Origin: Alphaproteobacteria bacterium
GTDB taxonomy: Bacteria > Pseudomonadota > Alphaproteobacteria > UBA9219 > RFNS01
NCBI GenBank assembly: GCA_037200005.1
Contig: JBBCGY010000001.1
Coordinates: 168,416 to 232,415 of the forward strand
Direction of reading: 5' to 3'
Length of the DNA: 64,000 nucleotides
The position numbers were made by a program, and so were the translations under genes. How positions within the stretch are numbered: position 1 is the first letter of the stretch; the number at the start of each line of letters is the position of its first letter. A model generated the notes under the pieces. The model was not told the DNA's origin. It worked only from the letters and a program-made list of their open reading frames with translations, and did not search any database. Shown in pieces: positions 7,983-15,767 of the stretch.

Positions 7983-9485
7983 CTATGCGCCCGCGCTGCG
8001 CGCCGTCACATACTGGTACAGCAGCCGCACGCCGTAGCCGGTCGCACCTTTCGGCACGGTGGCCAGCGGCTTCTTGATCCAGGCGGTTCCGGCGATGTCG
8101 AGATGCGCCCAGGCGACGCCTTTCTTGACGAAGCGCTGGATGAATTTCGCGCCGATGATGCTGCCCGCCTCGCGCCCGCCGCTGATATTCTTGATGTCGC
8201 CGGCGTCGCCATTGATCTCGCGATCATAGACCTCGTCGATCGGCAGGCGCCAGAGCTTCTCGCCCGTGGCCGCGCCCGCTGCGCTAAGCTGCCCCGCAAG
8301 CCCGTCATCGTTCGAGAACAGGCCCGCATATTCATGGCCGAGCGCGACCAGGATCGCGCCGGTCAGCGTGGCAAGATCGACCACGGCGCTGGGCTTGAAC
8401 TGCTCCTGCGCGTACCAGACGACATCGGCGAGAACCAAACGGCCCTCGGCGTCGGTATTGTGGACCTCGATGGTCTGGCCCGACATGGAGGTGACGATAT
8501 CGCCGGGGCGCTGCGCGGTGCCCGACGGCATGTTCTCGACGAGGCCGATCAGGCCGACGACATTCGCCTTCGCCTTGCTTTTCGCCAGCGCGTGGATCGC
8601 GCCGGTGACGGCCGCCGCGCCCGCCATGTCGTATTTCATTTCCTCCATGCCGCCGCTGGGCTTGATCGAGATGCCGCCGCTGTCGAAGGTCACGCCCTTG
8701 CCGACCAGCGCGACGGGGCTTTGATCCTTGGCGGCGGGATCGCCCTTATAGAGCATGGTGACGAGGCGCGGCGGCAGCGCGCTGCCCTGCGCTACGCCGA
8801 GCAAAGCGCCCATGCCGAGCTTACCCATGGCTTTCTCGTCCAGAATTTCAACCTTGACGCCGAGTTCGGCGAGCTCCTTGCAGCGTTCCGCGAAACTGAG
8901 CGGCGTGAGGGTGTTCGCGGGCTCGGTGACGAGATCGCGCGCAAGCTCCACGCCTTCCGCCACGGCGTCGAGCGCCGCCCAGGCGCGCCTTGCGCCCGGC
9001 ACGTCCACGGTTTCGACCGCGCAGCCTTTCAGGGCGGCTGAATCCGGGGTTTTCTTGGTCTTGTATTTATCGAAGCGATAGCCGCGCAGGCGCGCGCCGA
9101 ACGCCAGATTGGCGGCGAATTCGGCAGGCGACAATTTGCCGCCCTTGAAAATATCGGCGATCACTGCACCTTGCGCCGCCTTGACGCCGATCAGCGCCGA
9201 CGCCGCCCCGCCGCCGAGATTCTGCGCCGAGGCTTCGGTCAATTCCTCGGGCTTGCCGATCCCGAGCAGGATGACGCGCCCGATCTTCGTGCGCGGCGGC
9301 GCGACGACGGAGAGGGCCTCGTCCTTCTTGCCGGTGAAATTCCCGGCGGTCATGGCTTTTTTCAAAGCGCCGCCGGTTTTCTTGTCCAGCTTCGCGCCGA
9401 GTTCGCCGAGCTTCTGGCCGAGGGCCACGGGAATGACGGCATGGCCCTGAGTCGGGATTTGCGCGGGCGCGAAGGTGATTTTCAT
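7983..9485 (-). CDS. pepA: Leucyl aminopeptidase (M17 cytosol aminopeptidase)
   Basis: 500 residues, normal for PepA, a cytoplasmic hexameric two-metal exopeptidase that removes N-terminal residues from peptides; in some bacteria it also binds DNA. The C-terminal catalytic domain has VGKGVTFDSGGISIKP and MKYDMAGAAAV (metal-ligand Lys and Asp residues) and the family signature NTDAEGRLVLADV, followed by DLATLTGA. The N-terminal domain (about 1-165) is the less conserved macro-like region. A GAGGGA ribosome site precedes the ATG. The gene is divergent from lptF, the usual alphaproteobacterial arrangement. Confidence 0.96.
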   Translation of the reverse strand: MKITFAPAQIPTQGHAVIPVALGQKLGELGAKLDKKTGGALKKAMTAGNFTGKKDEALSVVAPPRTKIGRVILLGIGKPEELTEASAQNLGGGAASALIGVKAAQGAVIADIFKGGKLSPAEFAANLAFGARLRGYRFDKYKTKKTPDSAALKGCAVETVDVPGARRAWAALDAVAEGVELARDLVTEPANTLTPLSFAERCKELAELGVKVEILDEKAMGKLGMGALLGVAQGSALPPRLVTMLYKGDPAAKDQSPVALVGKGVTFDSGGISIKPSGGMEEMKYDMAGAAAVTGAIHALAKSKAKANVVGLIGLVENMPSGTAQRPGDIVTSMSGQTIEVHNTDAEGRLVLADVVWYAQEQFKPSAVVDLATLTGAILVALGHEYAGLFSNDDGLAGQLSAAGAATGEKLWRLPIDEVYDREINGDAGDIKNISGGREAGSIIGAKFIQRFVKKGVAWAHLDIAGTAWIKKPLATVPKGATGYGVRLLYQYVTARSAGA

Positions 9486-9625
9486 GACTATCCCTCGAAG
9501 AATGGGCCCATGAGCGGGCGGAAAACAGGCGGGAAACCCATAGTGTCATGACGGCTTATATTTGGCAACCTGCTCCAGACTATCCGCGCTTGCGCCGGTT
9601 TCGCAGGTTCGGCTACCCTACCCCC

Positions 9626-10732
9626 ATGTTCATGCTGCAGCGTTATCTCCTGCGCCAGATTCTGGTCGCCTTTCTGTTCACCTGCGTCGCGGTGACGATC
9701 GTCGTGCTGTTCACGCAGTCGTTCCGGCTTTTGTCGCTGGTGATCGATAACGCCGCGTCGCTGGGGATTTTCGCGCAGCTCGCCTTGCTGACCATCCCGA
9801 CTTTCATCGGCATGGTGCTGCCGATCGGCCTCGCCGCCGCCATCGTCTTTGTCTATCAGCGCCTCGCTTCCGATTCCGAGCTGATCGTCATGCGTTCGGC
9901 GGGGCTAAGCGCGCCCGCGCTGGCGCGTCCGGCGCTGTGGCTCGGCGTCGCGGCGACCTTGCTGGGATTCGCGCTGTCTTTCTGGATCGCGCCATGGGCC
10001 AACCGCACGCTGGTCGGCATGCAATATAAGGTCAAAAGCGAATTTTCGGTCTATCTGCTGCGGCCCGGCATGTTCAACGACATAACCGGCGGCCTGACCT
10101 TCCACGCACGCCGCCGCGACGGGCAGGGTGGCCTCGAGGGCATTTTGATTCACGACAACCGCAAGCCGGACATGCCGGTGACGATCATGGCCGAGCGCGG
10201 CCTGGTCACGACCATCGAGGGGGAGCCGCGCATCGTCGTTTTCAAGGGCCAGCGGCAGGAATATGACCGGGCCAAGAACAAGCTTTCGACGCTCGATTTC
10301 GAGCGTTACACTTTCGACCTCAGCGTTCTGCGCACCGCGAGCGACCGGCTACCCGATCCAAGGGAGCTTAGCCTTGAGGATCTGCTTTCGGATACGCCTC
10401 CGGCCGTCAAGACCGAGAATCCCGACCGGCTGACGGCGGAGCTGCATCAAAGATTTTCGACGGCGCTATGCGGCCTTGGATTTGCCATGCTGGCCGCCGC
10501 GATCCTGCTCGGCGGGCAATTCAACCGGCGCGGTGTGACGTTCCGCGTCATTATCGCGGCTTCCTGCATCACATTGTTGCAGGCGGCGCTGTTATGGGTT
10601 TCCAACCTCGTGGCGCGGCATATCGGCTTCGCGCTGCTGCTTCACGCGCTGACCCTGATGCCGTTTTTTCTTTCTTTCTGGATGCTCGGGCGCAACCCCA
10701 TGGAGCCGCCCCGGGCGAAGCCGGCAAGCTAA
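9626..10732 (+). CDS. lptF: LPS export ABC transporter permease LptF
   Basis: YjgP/YjgQ-family permease of the Lpt machine, which extracts LPS from the inner membrane and passes it to the periplasmic bridge. The frame is open from 9548, but the first 26 residues (Arg/Pro/Tyr-rich) are unlike the family. The natural N-terminus is at ATG 9626 or 9632 (MLQRYLLRQIL), giving 368 or 366 residues. Three hydrophobic helices lie near the N-terminus, followed by a periplasmic beta-jellyroll-like segment (about 120-270 with VTTIEGEPRIVVFKGQR) and three C-terminal helices ending HALTLMPFFLSFWML. lptG normally follows lptF immediately, but here the next gene is convergent and unrelated, so lptG must be elsewhere. 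Confidence 0.88.
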   Translation: MFMLQRYLLRQILVAFLFTCVAVTIVVLFTQSFRLLSLVIDNAASLGIFAQLALLTIPTFIGMVLPIGLAAAIVFVYQRLASDSELIVMRSAGLSAPALARPALWLGVAATLLGFALSFWIAPWANRTLVGMQYKVKSEFSVYLLRPGMFNDITGGLTFHARRRDGQGGLEGILIHDNRKPDMPVTIMAERGLVTTIEGEPRIVVFKGQRQEYDRAKNKLSTLDFERYTFDLSVLRTASDRLPDPRELSLEDLLSDTPPAVKTENPDRLTAELHQRFSTALCGLGFAMLAAAILLGGQFNRRGVTFRVIIAASCITLLQAALLWVSNLVARHIGFALLLHALTLMPFFLSFWMLGRNPMEPPRAKPAS

Positions 10733-10738
10733 AGAGCC

Positions 10739-11827
10739 TTACGGCGCCGGCGATGCGCCCGGATTGATCGTCCGGATGACCCGCACGCGTACCGGCTCGT
10801 TATCGCAGGACACGGCATAAATCGTGTCGGACGGTTTTTTTCTCTTTTCATTGCGCAGACCCACGGCGGATTCAGCGGCCAGATAAGACAGGCCGGTGAT
10901 ATTGGCGGAGCCGTAGGAGCCTTTGTCGGTCGCCACGATGGCGATCACGCTGCAGCTGTTGCCGTAATCGCTGAGCGCCTTGCCCGGCGGCGGCACGGTG
11001 CCGGTGGCGACGATGTCTTCAATCGCGTCGACCGGCGCGGACTCGGCGCGGGCGGGCGCGGTGGTGGCAGAAGCCGCTGCGGGCTTCTTGGCCGCAACCG
11101 TTTTTGAAGCCGCTGCTTTTGGAGCAGCCGCTTTTTTCGCGGTGACGTCAGGAGCGGCGACCGGAGCGACGGGCTTCGTGCCGTCTTCGACGGTGCCTTC
11201 AATCGGAAGACCGGCGGCGCGGCGGCGCAGCGCGCGCGCCAATGCCGTCTCCGGCACGGCGGGAACATCGGCGGGGCCTGCCGTCTTGTCTTGCGACGCG
11301 GCGACGTCCGGCTCTTCTTTCGGCTGGGCCGTTTCGGGCAGAACTTCCTTCAGCACCTGGCCGGCATAGCTGGCGAATTCGCGGCGGCGATCGACCTGAA
11401 CGCCGCAAACGACGGTATGGGACGCGTAGGTAAAATCCGTCGCGCTGTTTGTCTTGGCGATATCCAAAGCGGCCGCCTTGCTCGTCGACGGCGCGACGAC
11501 CGCATGAAAGCCGCGCTCCTTGCCGAATACGAGGCGGACTACGGAACATTCTTGCGGAAGGGCGGTTACGGAAGGCGGGCGATAGCCGTCCGCCCGGCTC
11601 GCCGCTTCAAAGGCGGAACGATTGATCTGGCCGGCGCTGAAATTATAATAACTCTCCGGCGGCAATTGCGGATTCTCGACCGGCTTGACCGTGCCGGAAA
11701 AGGATCCGGCGATCTGCGCCTCGGGATAGCCGGGATACTCGGCATTATTGAAAATACCGGCGCAAGCCGTGCTGGCCAACGCCAAAAATCCCGTGCCCGC
11801 ATAGCTGTAGAAATTCCTGACCATCAT
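10739..11827 (-). CDS. Probable lipoprotein with two copies of a Cys-bounded domain
   Basis: The start is taken at ATG 11827, the first of two adjacent ATGs, because GGAG lies 6 bases upstream; the frame is open 14 codons further. The N-terminus has a hydrophobic segment ending LALASTACAG, suggesting a lipoprotein or secreted protein (the lipobox is imperfect). The mature protein has two similar blocks of about 50 residues, each opening with C-S-V and closing with a Cys: ECSVVRLVFGKERGFH...VVCG and SCSVIAIVATDKGSYG...VSCD. They are separated by a long low-complexity Ala/Pro/Lys linker. The next gene upstream (11973-12353) carries a third copy. Function unknown. The stop is 6 bases from that of lptF, convergent. 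Confidence 0.6.
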   Translation of the reverse strand: MMVRNFYSYAGTGFLALASTACAGIFNNAEYPGYPEAQIAGSFSGTVKPVENPQLPPESYYNFSAGQINRSAFEAASRADGYRPPSVTALPQECSVVRLVFGKERGFHAVVAPSTSKAAALDIAKTNSATDFTYASHTVVCGVQVDRRREFASYAGQVLKEVLPETAQPKEEPDVAASQDKTAGPADVPAVPETALARALRRRAAGLPIEGTVEDGTKPVAPVAAPDVTAKKAAAPKAAASKTVAAKKPAAASATTAPARAESAPVDAIEDIVATGTVPPPGKALSDYGNSCSVIAIVATDKGSYGSANITGLSYLAAESAVGLRNEKRKKPSDTIYAVSCDNEPVRVRVIRTINPGASPAP

Positions 11828-11866
11828 AATAAGCTCCTTCAAATATATGTTCGAGGCATGGTTCGA

Positions 11867-11893
11867 CACATATCATCGATTCGATGAAAGTAA
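11867..11893 (-). promoter_or_regulatory. TTACTTTCA promoter-like element
   Basis: On the minus strand TTACTTTCA (11893-11885) is followed 15 bases after TTACTT by TATGTG (11872-11867), a possible -35/-10 pair. The element is 58 bases from the start of the 10739 gene. Near-identical elements stand 60 and 56 bases upstream of two other unknown genes (starts at 12353 and 14679). Confidence 0.35.
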
Positions 11894-11972
11894 TAAAAGA
11901 ATCCGCTTAAAAAGGCTCTCAGCCGCCAAAAACGGGGAGAAAACGCCTCGGATCCGAACGGATTTCTTCTGC

Positions 11973-12353
11973 TTACGGAGCGGGCATTTCTATGGTCTGG
12001 ATCACGGCGGACGGTCTTTCCGACGCCAGCCGCCCGTGCCGGGGGCCATCCGTGACGGTCGTCGTGGGTTCCGAAATGACCGTGTCGCACAAAACCTGGC
12101 TTTCAAGCCCGTTGTCGCGATTCTGGCGCGCGGCGGCTTCCGCGACATTGCGGCTAAAAATCGAAGCGGTGACGCTGGTTTCCTGGCTGCCATTGGCCAG
12201 ATTTCTTTTCGCCATGACGGCGCAATTATCAATGCCGCCGCCCGATCCCGCGTTTTCGGCCTGCGGCAGCCCGCCGCCGCAAGCCGTCGCGATAACGGCG
12301 GGAGCCATCAGAAGCGCGGTTTTTGCGTTGCGAAATATCGTGCCGGTATTCAT
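11973..12353 (-). CDS. Small probable lipoprotein with one Cys-bounded domain
   Basis: 126 residues. The N-terminus (ALLMAPAVIATACGGG) looks like a lipoprotein signal, with Cys25 as the likely lipidated residue, although the lipobox is not canonical. Residues about 42-90 form a single copy of the domain seen twice in the neighbouring 10739-11827 product: opening CAVM, a middle S...A..AA segment, and closing VLCD, with a Cys-to-Cys spacing of 45 residues compared with 47 and 49 in the other two. The tail is Thr/Pro-rich and low-complexity. The gene is on the same strand as its relative, 145 bases upstream of it, with its own promoter-like element. Function unknown. Confidence 0.55.
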   Translation of the reverse strand: MNTGTIFRNAKTALLMAPAVIATACGGGLPQAENAGSGGGIDNCAVMAKRNLANGSQETSVTASIFSRNVAEAAARQNRDNGLESQVLCDTVISEPTTTVTDGPRHGRLASERPSAVIQTIEMPAP

Positions 12354-12395
12354 AGGCTTGCCCCATCCATGTCGATGTCTATCCGTTCTGGGATG

Positions 12396-12421
12396 ATCTT
12401 ATAATAGTTTCATGAAAGTAA
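12396..12421 (-). promoter_or_regulatory. TTACTTTCA promoter-like element
   Basis: On the minus strand TTACTTTCA (12421-12413) is followed by a TA-rich box (TATAAGAT, 12403-12396). It lies 60 bases from the start codon of the 11973-12353 gene and closely matches the elements at 11867-11893 and 14717-14743. Confidence 0.35.
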
Positions 12422-12530
12422 ATAAGGAAATCCCGTGCCGTTTCGCCCGGCGGCTTTCCAAGCCTTGCTTGCCATTTCCCCCGAATCAAGCATAGCATCG
12501 AAAACCTGACGCATCGGGAAAGCGGGCTAT

Positions 12531-13220
12531 ATGAGCGCCAACGGAAGTGGGAATGGGCTTAAGGTCCTCTCGCAGCACGCGGTCGAAGAAGCGATGCTCG
12601 GGTGCGGTTATAAAACCGCCGTCTTCTATGAAACCGTTCCACCGCCGCTATATATCAATCCCGCCGATATCAAAATGCCCAAGGAGCGGGGAAGGCTCCT
12701 TACCCTTAAATTTCCAGCCAGAGCGCCTAAAAATATAATCGCCAAGGAAACGCTCGACGATCCCAAAAAGCTTTCAGACCTGCTCCAGCGGGTTTTTCTG
12801 ATGGCAAGAATGCTGCAAACGCGGATGCTGATGACGATTCTTACGGCGGATGAGGAACTCAGCGCGCCGCCGGGATCGCTCCTTGCCACCTACCGCGACC
12901 GGATAACCGTCAAACAGATATCGCCGCCATTGCTCGAAACCTATAAGGGCCGCGTCGGCGAAGCGACATATGAATGGAGCAATGGCGAAGAGGGGCCGGA
13001 GGGAGCCGCCGTCTTTTTCGGAGCCAAGACGCTCGTCGGCTCTGCCGCAGGGCTTTATAAGGAATTAGGATGCAACGCGCTCGCGGGCCCTGCCGCCGCG
13101 CCTTATATAGAAAATCTGAAAACGCTTATCATCGAAGCGTCCGGACCCGCGCCGGAACGATCTTCTCCGGTGGCGACCCTTCAAGGACAGCAACCACTAT
13201 CCGGCTTGCGCTGCGGATAA
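12531..13220 (+). CDS. Unknown cytoplasmic protein
   Basis: 229 residues, no signal peptide or membrane helix. Features are a Cys/Tyr-containing N-terminal region (EEAMLGCGYKTAVFYE), a Lys-rich segment with LTLKFPARAPKNII, a hydrophobic helix with repeated Met (FLMARMLQTRMLMTIL) and a Pro-rich C-terminus. I recognise no family. It is divergent from the 11973-12353 lipoprotein gene and convergent with the 13224 gene, with only three bases between the two stops. Codon use matches that of the neighbours, so there is no sign of recent transfer. Confidence 0.55.
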   Translation: MSANGSGNGLKVLSQHAVEEAMLGCGYKTAVFYETVPPPLYINPADIKMPKERGRLLTLKFPARAPKNIIAKETLDDPKKLSDLLQRVFLMARMLQTRMLMTILTADEELSAPPGSLLATYRDRITVKQISPPLLETYKGRVGEATYEWSNGEEGPEGAAVFFGAKTLVGSAAGLYKELGCNALAGPAAAPYIENLKTLIIEASGPAPERSSPVATLQGQQPLSGLRCG

Positions 13221-13223
13221 TTT

Positions 13224-13790
13224 CTAGCCTGGAGAATCGAGGCCGAGCCCCGGTTTGCGTTTGGGCGCGGCATTCTTAAGCGCGGGCGTGGCTGCCGGTT
13301 TGGCTTCTGCGGGCTTGGGAGCCGCTTCAGTAGCCGCAGGCGTTGGCTGGGTCGCCCAGCCGAGTTGCGCAAAATTGTTATCGGATAAACTCTTGGCCGC
13401 TTTGGCTTCAGGCTTGGGATCCGGACCTTCGGTGAAGGCGGGATGCGCCGCGTCATCGGCAACGGCGTCCGAATATTCCTTATAGGCTCCCGCCGCCATG
13501 CCAAGGTCGAAATCAGCCATCCCTTGATTTGGCGCGGCCCCCAGCGCCTGCTTAAGCGCCCAATCGTACTGCGCGAACATCTGCCCGCCGGGCAATCCTG
13601 CTATGTCATGCATAAAGCCTCTATTGACTTCGCTAAGCCCGTCGACATAAGCGGCGGTCTGGCCGGCGGCGGCGCCCGCGGCTTTGTTCAGCCGCTGCGG
13701 CACGCGCGTCAGCGCCCACATGAACTTATGTTCCGCCGCATCGACGCGCGCATTTTCAGCGCTCTCGTTCGGATTTGCTATCTTCGCCAT
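13224..13790 (-). CDS. Unknown Ala-rich protein, last gene of a three-gene unit
   Basis: 188 residues with a good ribosome site (GGGGAAG). The first 110 residues are mostly helical and soluble, with RVPQRLNKAAGAAAGQ, FMHDIAGLPGGQMFAQYDWALKQAL and YKEYSDAV. The rest is a low-complexity Ala/Pro/Lys tail, a composition shared with other unknown proteins in this window (10739 and 57331-58522 genes). It lies 29 bases after the 13820 gene on the same strand and is the third member of an operon-like set beginning at 14679. Function unknown. Confidence 0.55.
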   Translation of the reverse strand: MAKIANPNESAENARVDAAEHKFMWALTRVPQRLNKAAGAAAGQTAAYVDGLSEVNRGFMHDIAGLPGGQMFAQYDWALKQALGAAPNQGMADFDLGMAAGAYKEYSDAVADDAAHPAFTEGPDPKPEAKAAKSLSDNNFAQLGWATQPTPAATEAAPKPAEAKPAATPALKNAAPKRKPGLGLDSPG

Positions 13791-13819
13791 CTTCTTCCCC
13801 TTTTCAACCTATTCCGTTC

Positions 13820-14224
13820 TCAATCGCCCAGATTCAATTCCGGCGCTTGAAGCTTGACGCCGCGGCGCGGCGCAGGCTCGGGCGCGTCGATGAAATCAGG
13901 AATATCGATTTCCCGCTGCGTCGCCATCAGATATTCATCCAAAGCGAGCCGGGCGGCGCCGTAATCGGGATCGGTCAGAAACGCGTGGTTGCGGGTCATG
14001 ACATCCGTCGCTTGCGCCGCGCCCGCGGCAGTCTGTCCCGACCATCCGCTGGCAAGATCATAGCGCAGCGCGTCCTGTAGCGCGCCGGAAGAACCCGCGA
14101 TATCCAAACCGCGCTTGAAGGCAAATTCCACAAAACCATCCCATGCTCTTTGAGCGCTCTTTTCCGCTGCGTCCTGTCCCTGCTTGGCCTGGATATCCAG
14201 AGGATTGATCATCTGCGTTTTCAT
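13820..14224 (-). CDS. Unknown protein coupled to the 14221 gene
   Basis: 134 residues, soluble, helical in the first 60 residues (AEKSAQRAWDGFVEFAFKRG) and acidic/Pro-rich near the end. The ATG at 14224 overlaps the TGA of the upstream gene in an ATGA, and an AGGAGAG ribosome site lies inside that gene's end, so translation is probably coupled. No recognised domain. The middle of the unknown block 14679 to 13224. Confidence 0.6.
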   Translation of the reverse strand: MKTQMINPLDIQAKQGQDAAEKSAQRAWDGFVEFAFKRGLDIAGSSGALQDALRYDLASGWSGQTAAGAAQATDVMTRNHAFLTDPDYGAARLALDEYLMATQREIDIPDFIDAPEPAPRRGVKLQAPELNLGD

Positions 14225-14679
14225 TTTTTCTCTCCTTCTTCGGTTAAGCTGCGGATCATCATTTCAGCGGATTTCCAAGGCACGTAAACGCCTTCTTCTT
14301 CGCCATCTTCGTCAGATACCGACGCCGCGCTCTTCGCATCCACCGGCGAAAACATCGCCTCGTGAATCTCGCGCATCTGCCTTATATGCGGCTCGGCGAC
14401 AGCTCTTGTCTCCGGCGGGCATTGCTCGAGGAGCTTTTCATATTCGCCGATGATCTTGCCGACATGCTCCTTAAGCTCGTCCTGCACCGCGCGCTCGATC
14501 TTGAGCTGTTCGTAATCGCGCATCATCGCGTGGATATTGGCCTTGACCACCGGCCAGTGATCGCCGTCCTCGCCCATCTCCATGCCGGCGACGATCATCG
14601 CGTTGCGGGCGAGCTGAACCAGCCGTTCTTCATCGAACTGAGTGGGATTGGCCGTTTCCATATCCTGCCGTTTGGTCAT
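14221..14679 (-). CDS. Unknown acidic helical protein, first gene of the unit
   Basis: 152 residues, no signal or membrane helix. The middle is a long amphipathic helical stretch (MMRDYEQLKIERAVQDEL, KIIGEYEKLLEQC), consistent with a coiled coil or helical bundle, followed by an acidic patch (SDEDGEEEGV). It heads the operon-like unit with the 13820 and 13224 genes. A promoter-like TTACTTTCA element lies 56 bases upstream of the start. Function unknown. Confidence 0.6.
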   Translation of the reverse strand: MTKRQDMETANPTQFDEERLVQLARNAMIVAGMEMGEDGDHWPVVKANIHAMMRDYEQLKIERAVQDELKEHVGKIIGEYEKLLEQCPPETRAVAEPHIRQMREIHEAMFSPVDAKSAASVSDEDGEEEGVYVPWKSAEMMIRSLTEEGEKK

Positions 14680-14716
14680 CGTTTTCTCCGGCGAGTTTCC
14701 CCTACGCCTTATATAA

Positions 14717-14743
14717 ATCCTATCATAGATTTTGTGAAAGTAA
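14717..14743 (-). promoter_or_regulatory. TTACTTTCA promoter-like element
   Basis: On the minus strand TTACTTTCA (14743-14735) is followed, 15 bases after TTACTT, by TAGGAT (14722-14717). A second TTACTTTCA (14755-14747) lies just upstream in the same direction. The element is 56 bases from the ATG at 14679 and matches those ahead of the genes starting at 11827 and 12353. Confidence 0.35.
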
Positions 14744-14871
14744 TGCTGAAAGTAAACGCTTGAATTGTTTCATGTTTTTCTGGCTAAGACTGATGTATCG
14801 CGAGAAGATTAATCGACCGTTAATTTTATAAAAAATGATGGGTAACTTGTTGATATTTTGGGGTAGCTTTT

Positions 14872-15657
14872 TTAAGCCAAATCAATCTCCACTGGAACAT
14901 GATCGCTCGGCTGAGTCCAGCCGCGCGCCGGACGCATGACATGCATCGATTTCAGCTGGCCGCGCAAATCGGGCGTCACCCAGATATGATCGAGCCGCCG
15001 CCCGCGATTCGATTTTTCCCAATCCTGCGCCCGGTAGCTCCACCAGGTATAAAGCTTCTCCTGCGGCGGAACGAAGTGCCGCAGCGCGTCATGCCATTCA
15101 TGCGCCGCCTGCATCGCGTTCAGGCGCTCGACTTCGCCGGGCGTGTGCGACACCACGCCGAGCATCTGCCGGTGCGACCAGACGTCATGCTCCAGCGGCG
15201 CGATATTGAGATCGCCGACGAGAATCTTTCCCGTCCGCCCGCGTTTCTTTTTCCACCACGCCGCCTGCTCCTCGACGAAGCCCAGCTTATGCGCGAATTT
15301 CGGATTGGCCTTGGGATCGGGAATGTCGCCGCCCGCCGGGACATAGACATTGTGAATCTCGATGCCGTTCGACAGCCCTGCATGGATATGGCGGCAATCC
15401 TCGCGCCCCTGCCAGTTCAGCGCGCCATGCCCGTCAAACGGCAGACGCGACAGGATCGCGACGCCATTATAGCTTTTCATGCCGCAGATATGCTGATACT
15501 TATACCCGGCCTTGGCGATAGCATCATGCGGAAAGAATTCGTCCGGGCATTTGGTTTCCTGCAGGCAGACCACGTCCGGCTTGCGCTCCCTCATCAGCCG
15601 CAACAGCAGCGGCAGCCGCAAACGGACGGAATTGATGTTCCAGGTGATGAGCTTCAT
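14872..15657 (-). CDS. xthA: Exodeoxyribonuclease III / AP endonuclease
   Basis: 261 residues, normal for XthA, a magnesium-dependent base-excision-repair nuclease that cuts 5' of abasic sites and has 3'-5' exonuclease activity. Family motifs are present in order: ITWNINSVR at the N-terminus (metal-site Asn), CLQETKCPD (metal-site Glu), YNGVAILSR, VGDLNIAP with the catalytic Asp and Asn, RRLDHIWVT and the final SDHVPVEIDL with the catalytic Asp-His. The gene stands alone: unknown genes on both sides are transcribed away from it or end elsewhere. Confidence 0.95.
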   Translation of the reverse strand: MKLITWNINSVRLRLPLLLRLMRERKPDVVCLQETKCPDEFFPHDAIAKAGYKYQHICGMKSYNGVAILSRLPFDGHGALNWQGREDCRHIHAGLSNGIEIHNVYVPAGGDIPDPKANPKFAHKLGFVEEQAAWWKKKRGRTGKILVGDLNIAPLEHDVWSHRQMLGVVSHTPGEVERLNAMQAAHEWHDALRHFVPPQEKLYTWWSYRAQDWEKSNRGRRLDHIWVTPDLRGQLKSMHVMRPARGWTQPSDHVPVEIDLA

Positions 15658-15767
15658 GCCGCTTCTTTCGGAAAATTGCGCTTATCCGTCATGAAATCAT
15701 TTTAACCATTTTTGAACGGAACATAATAGCCGTATATGTAGATAGCAAAAAACGGAGATAATTAATC

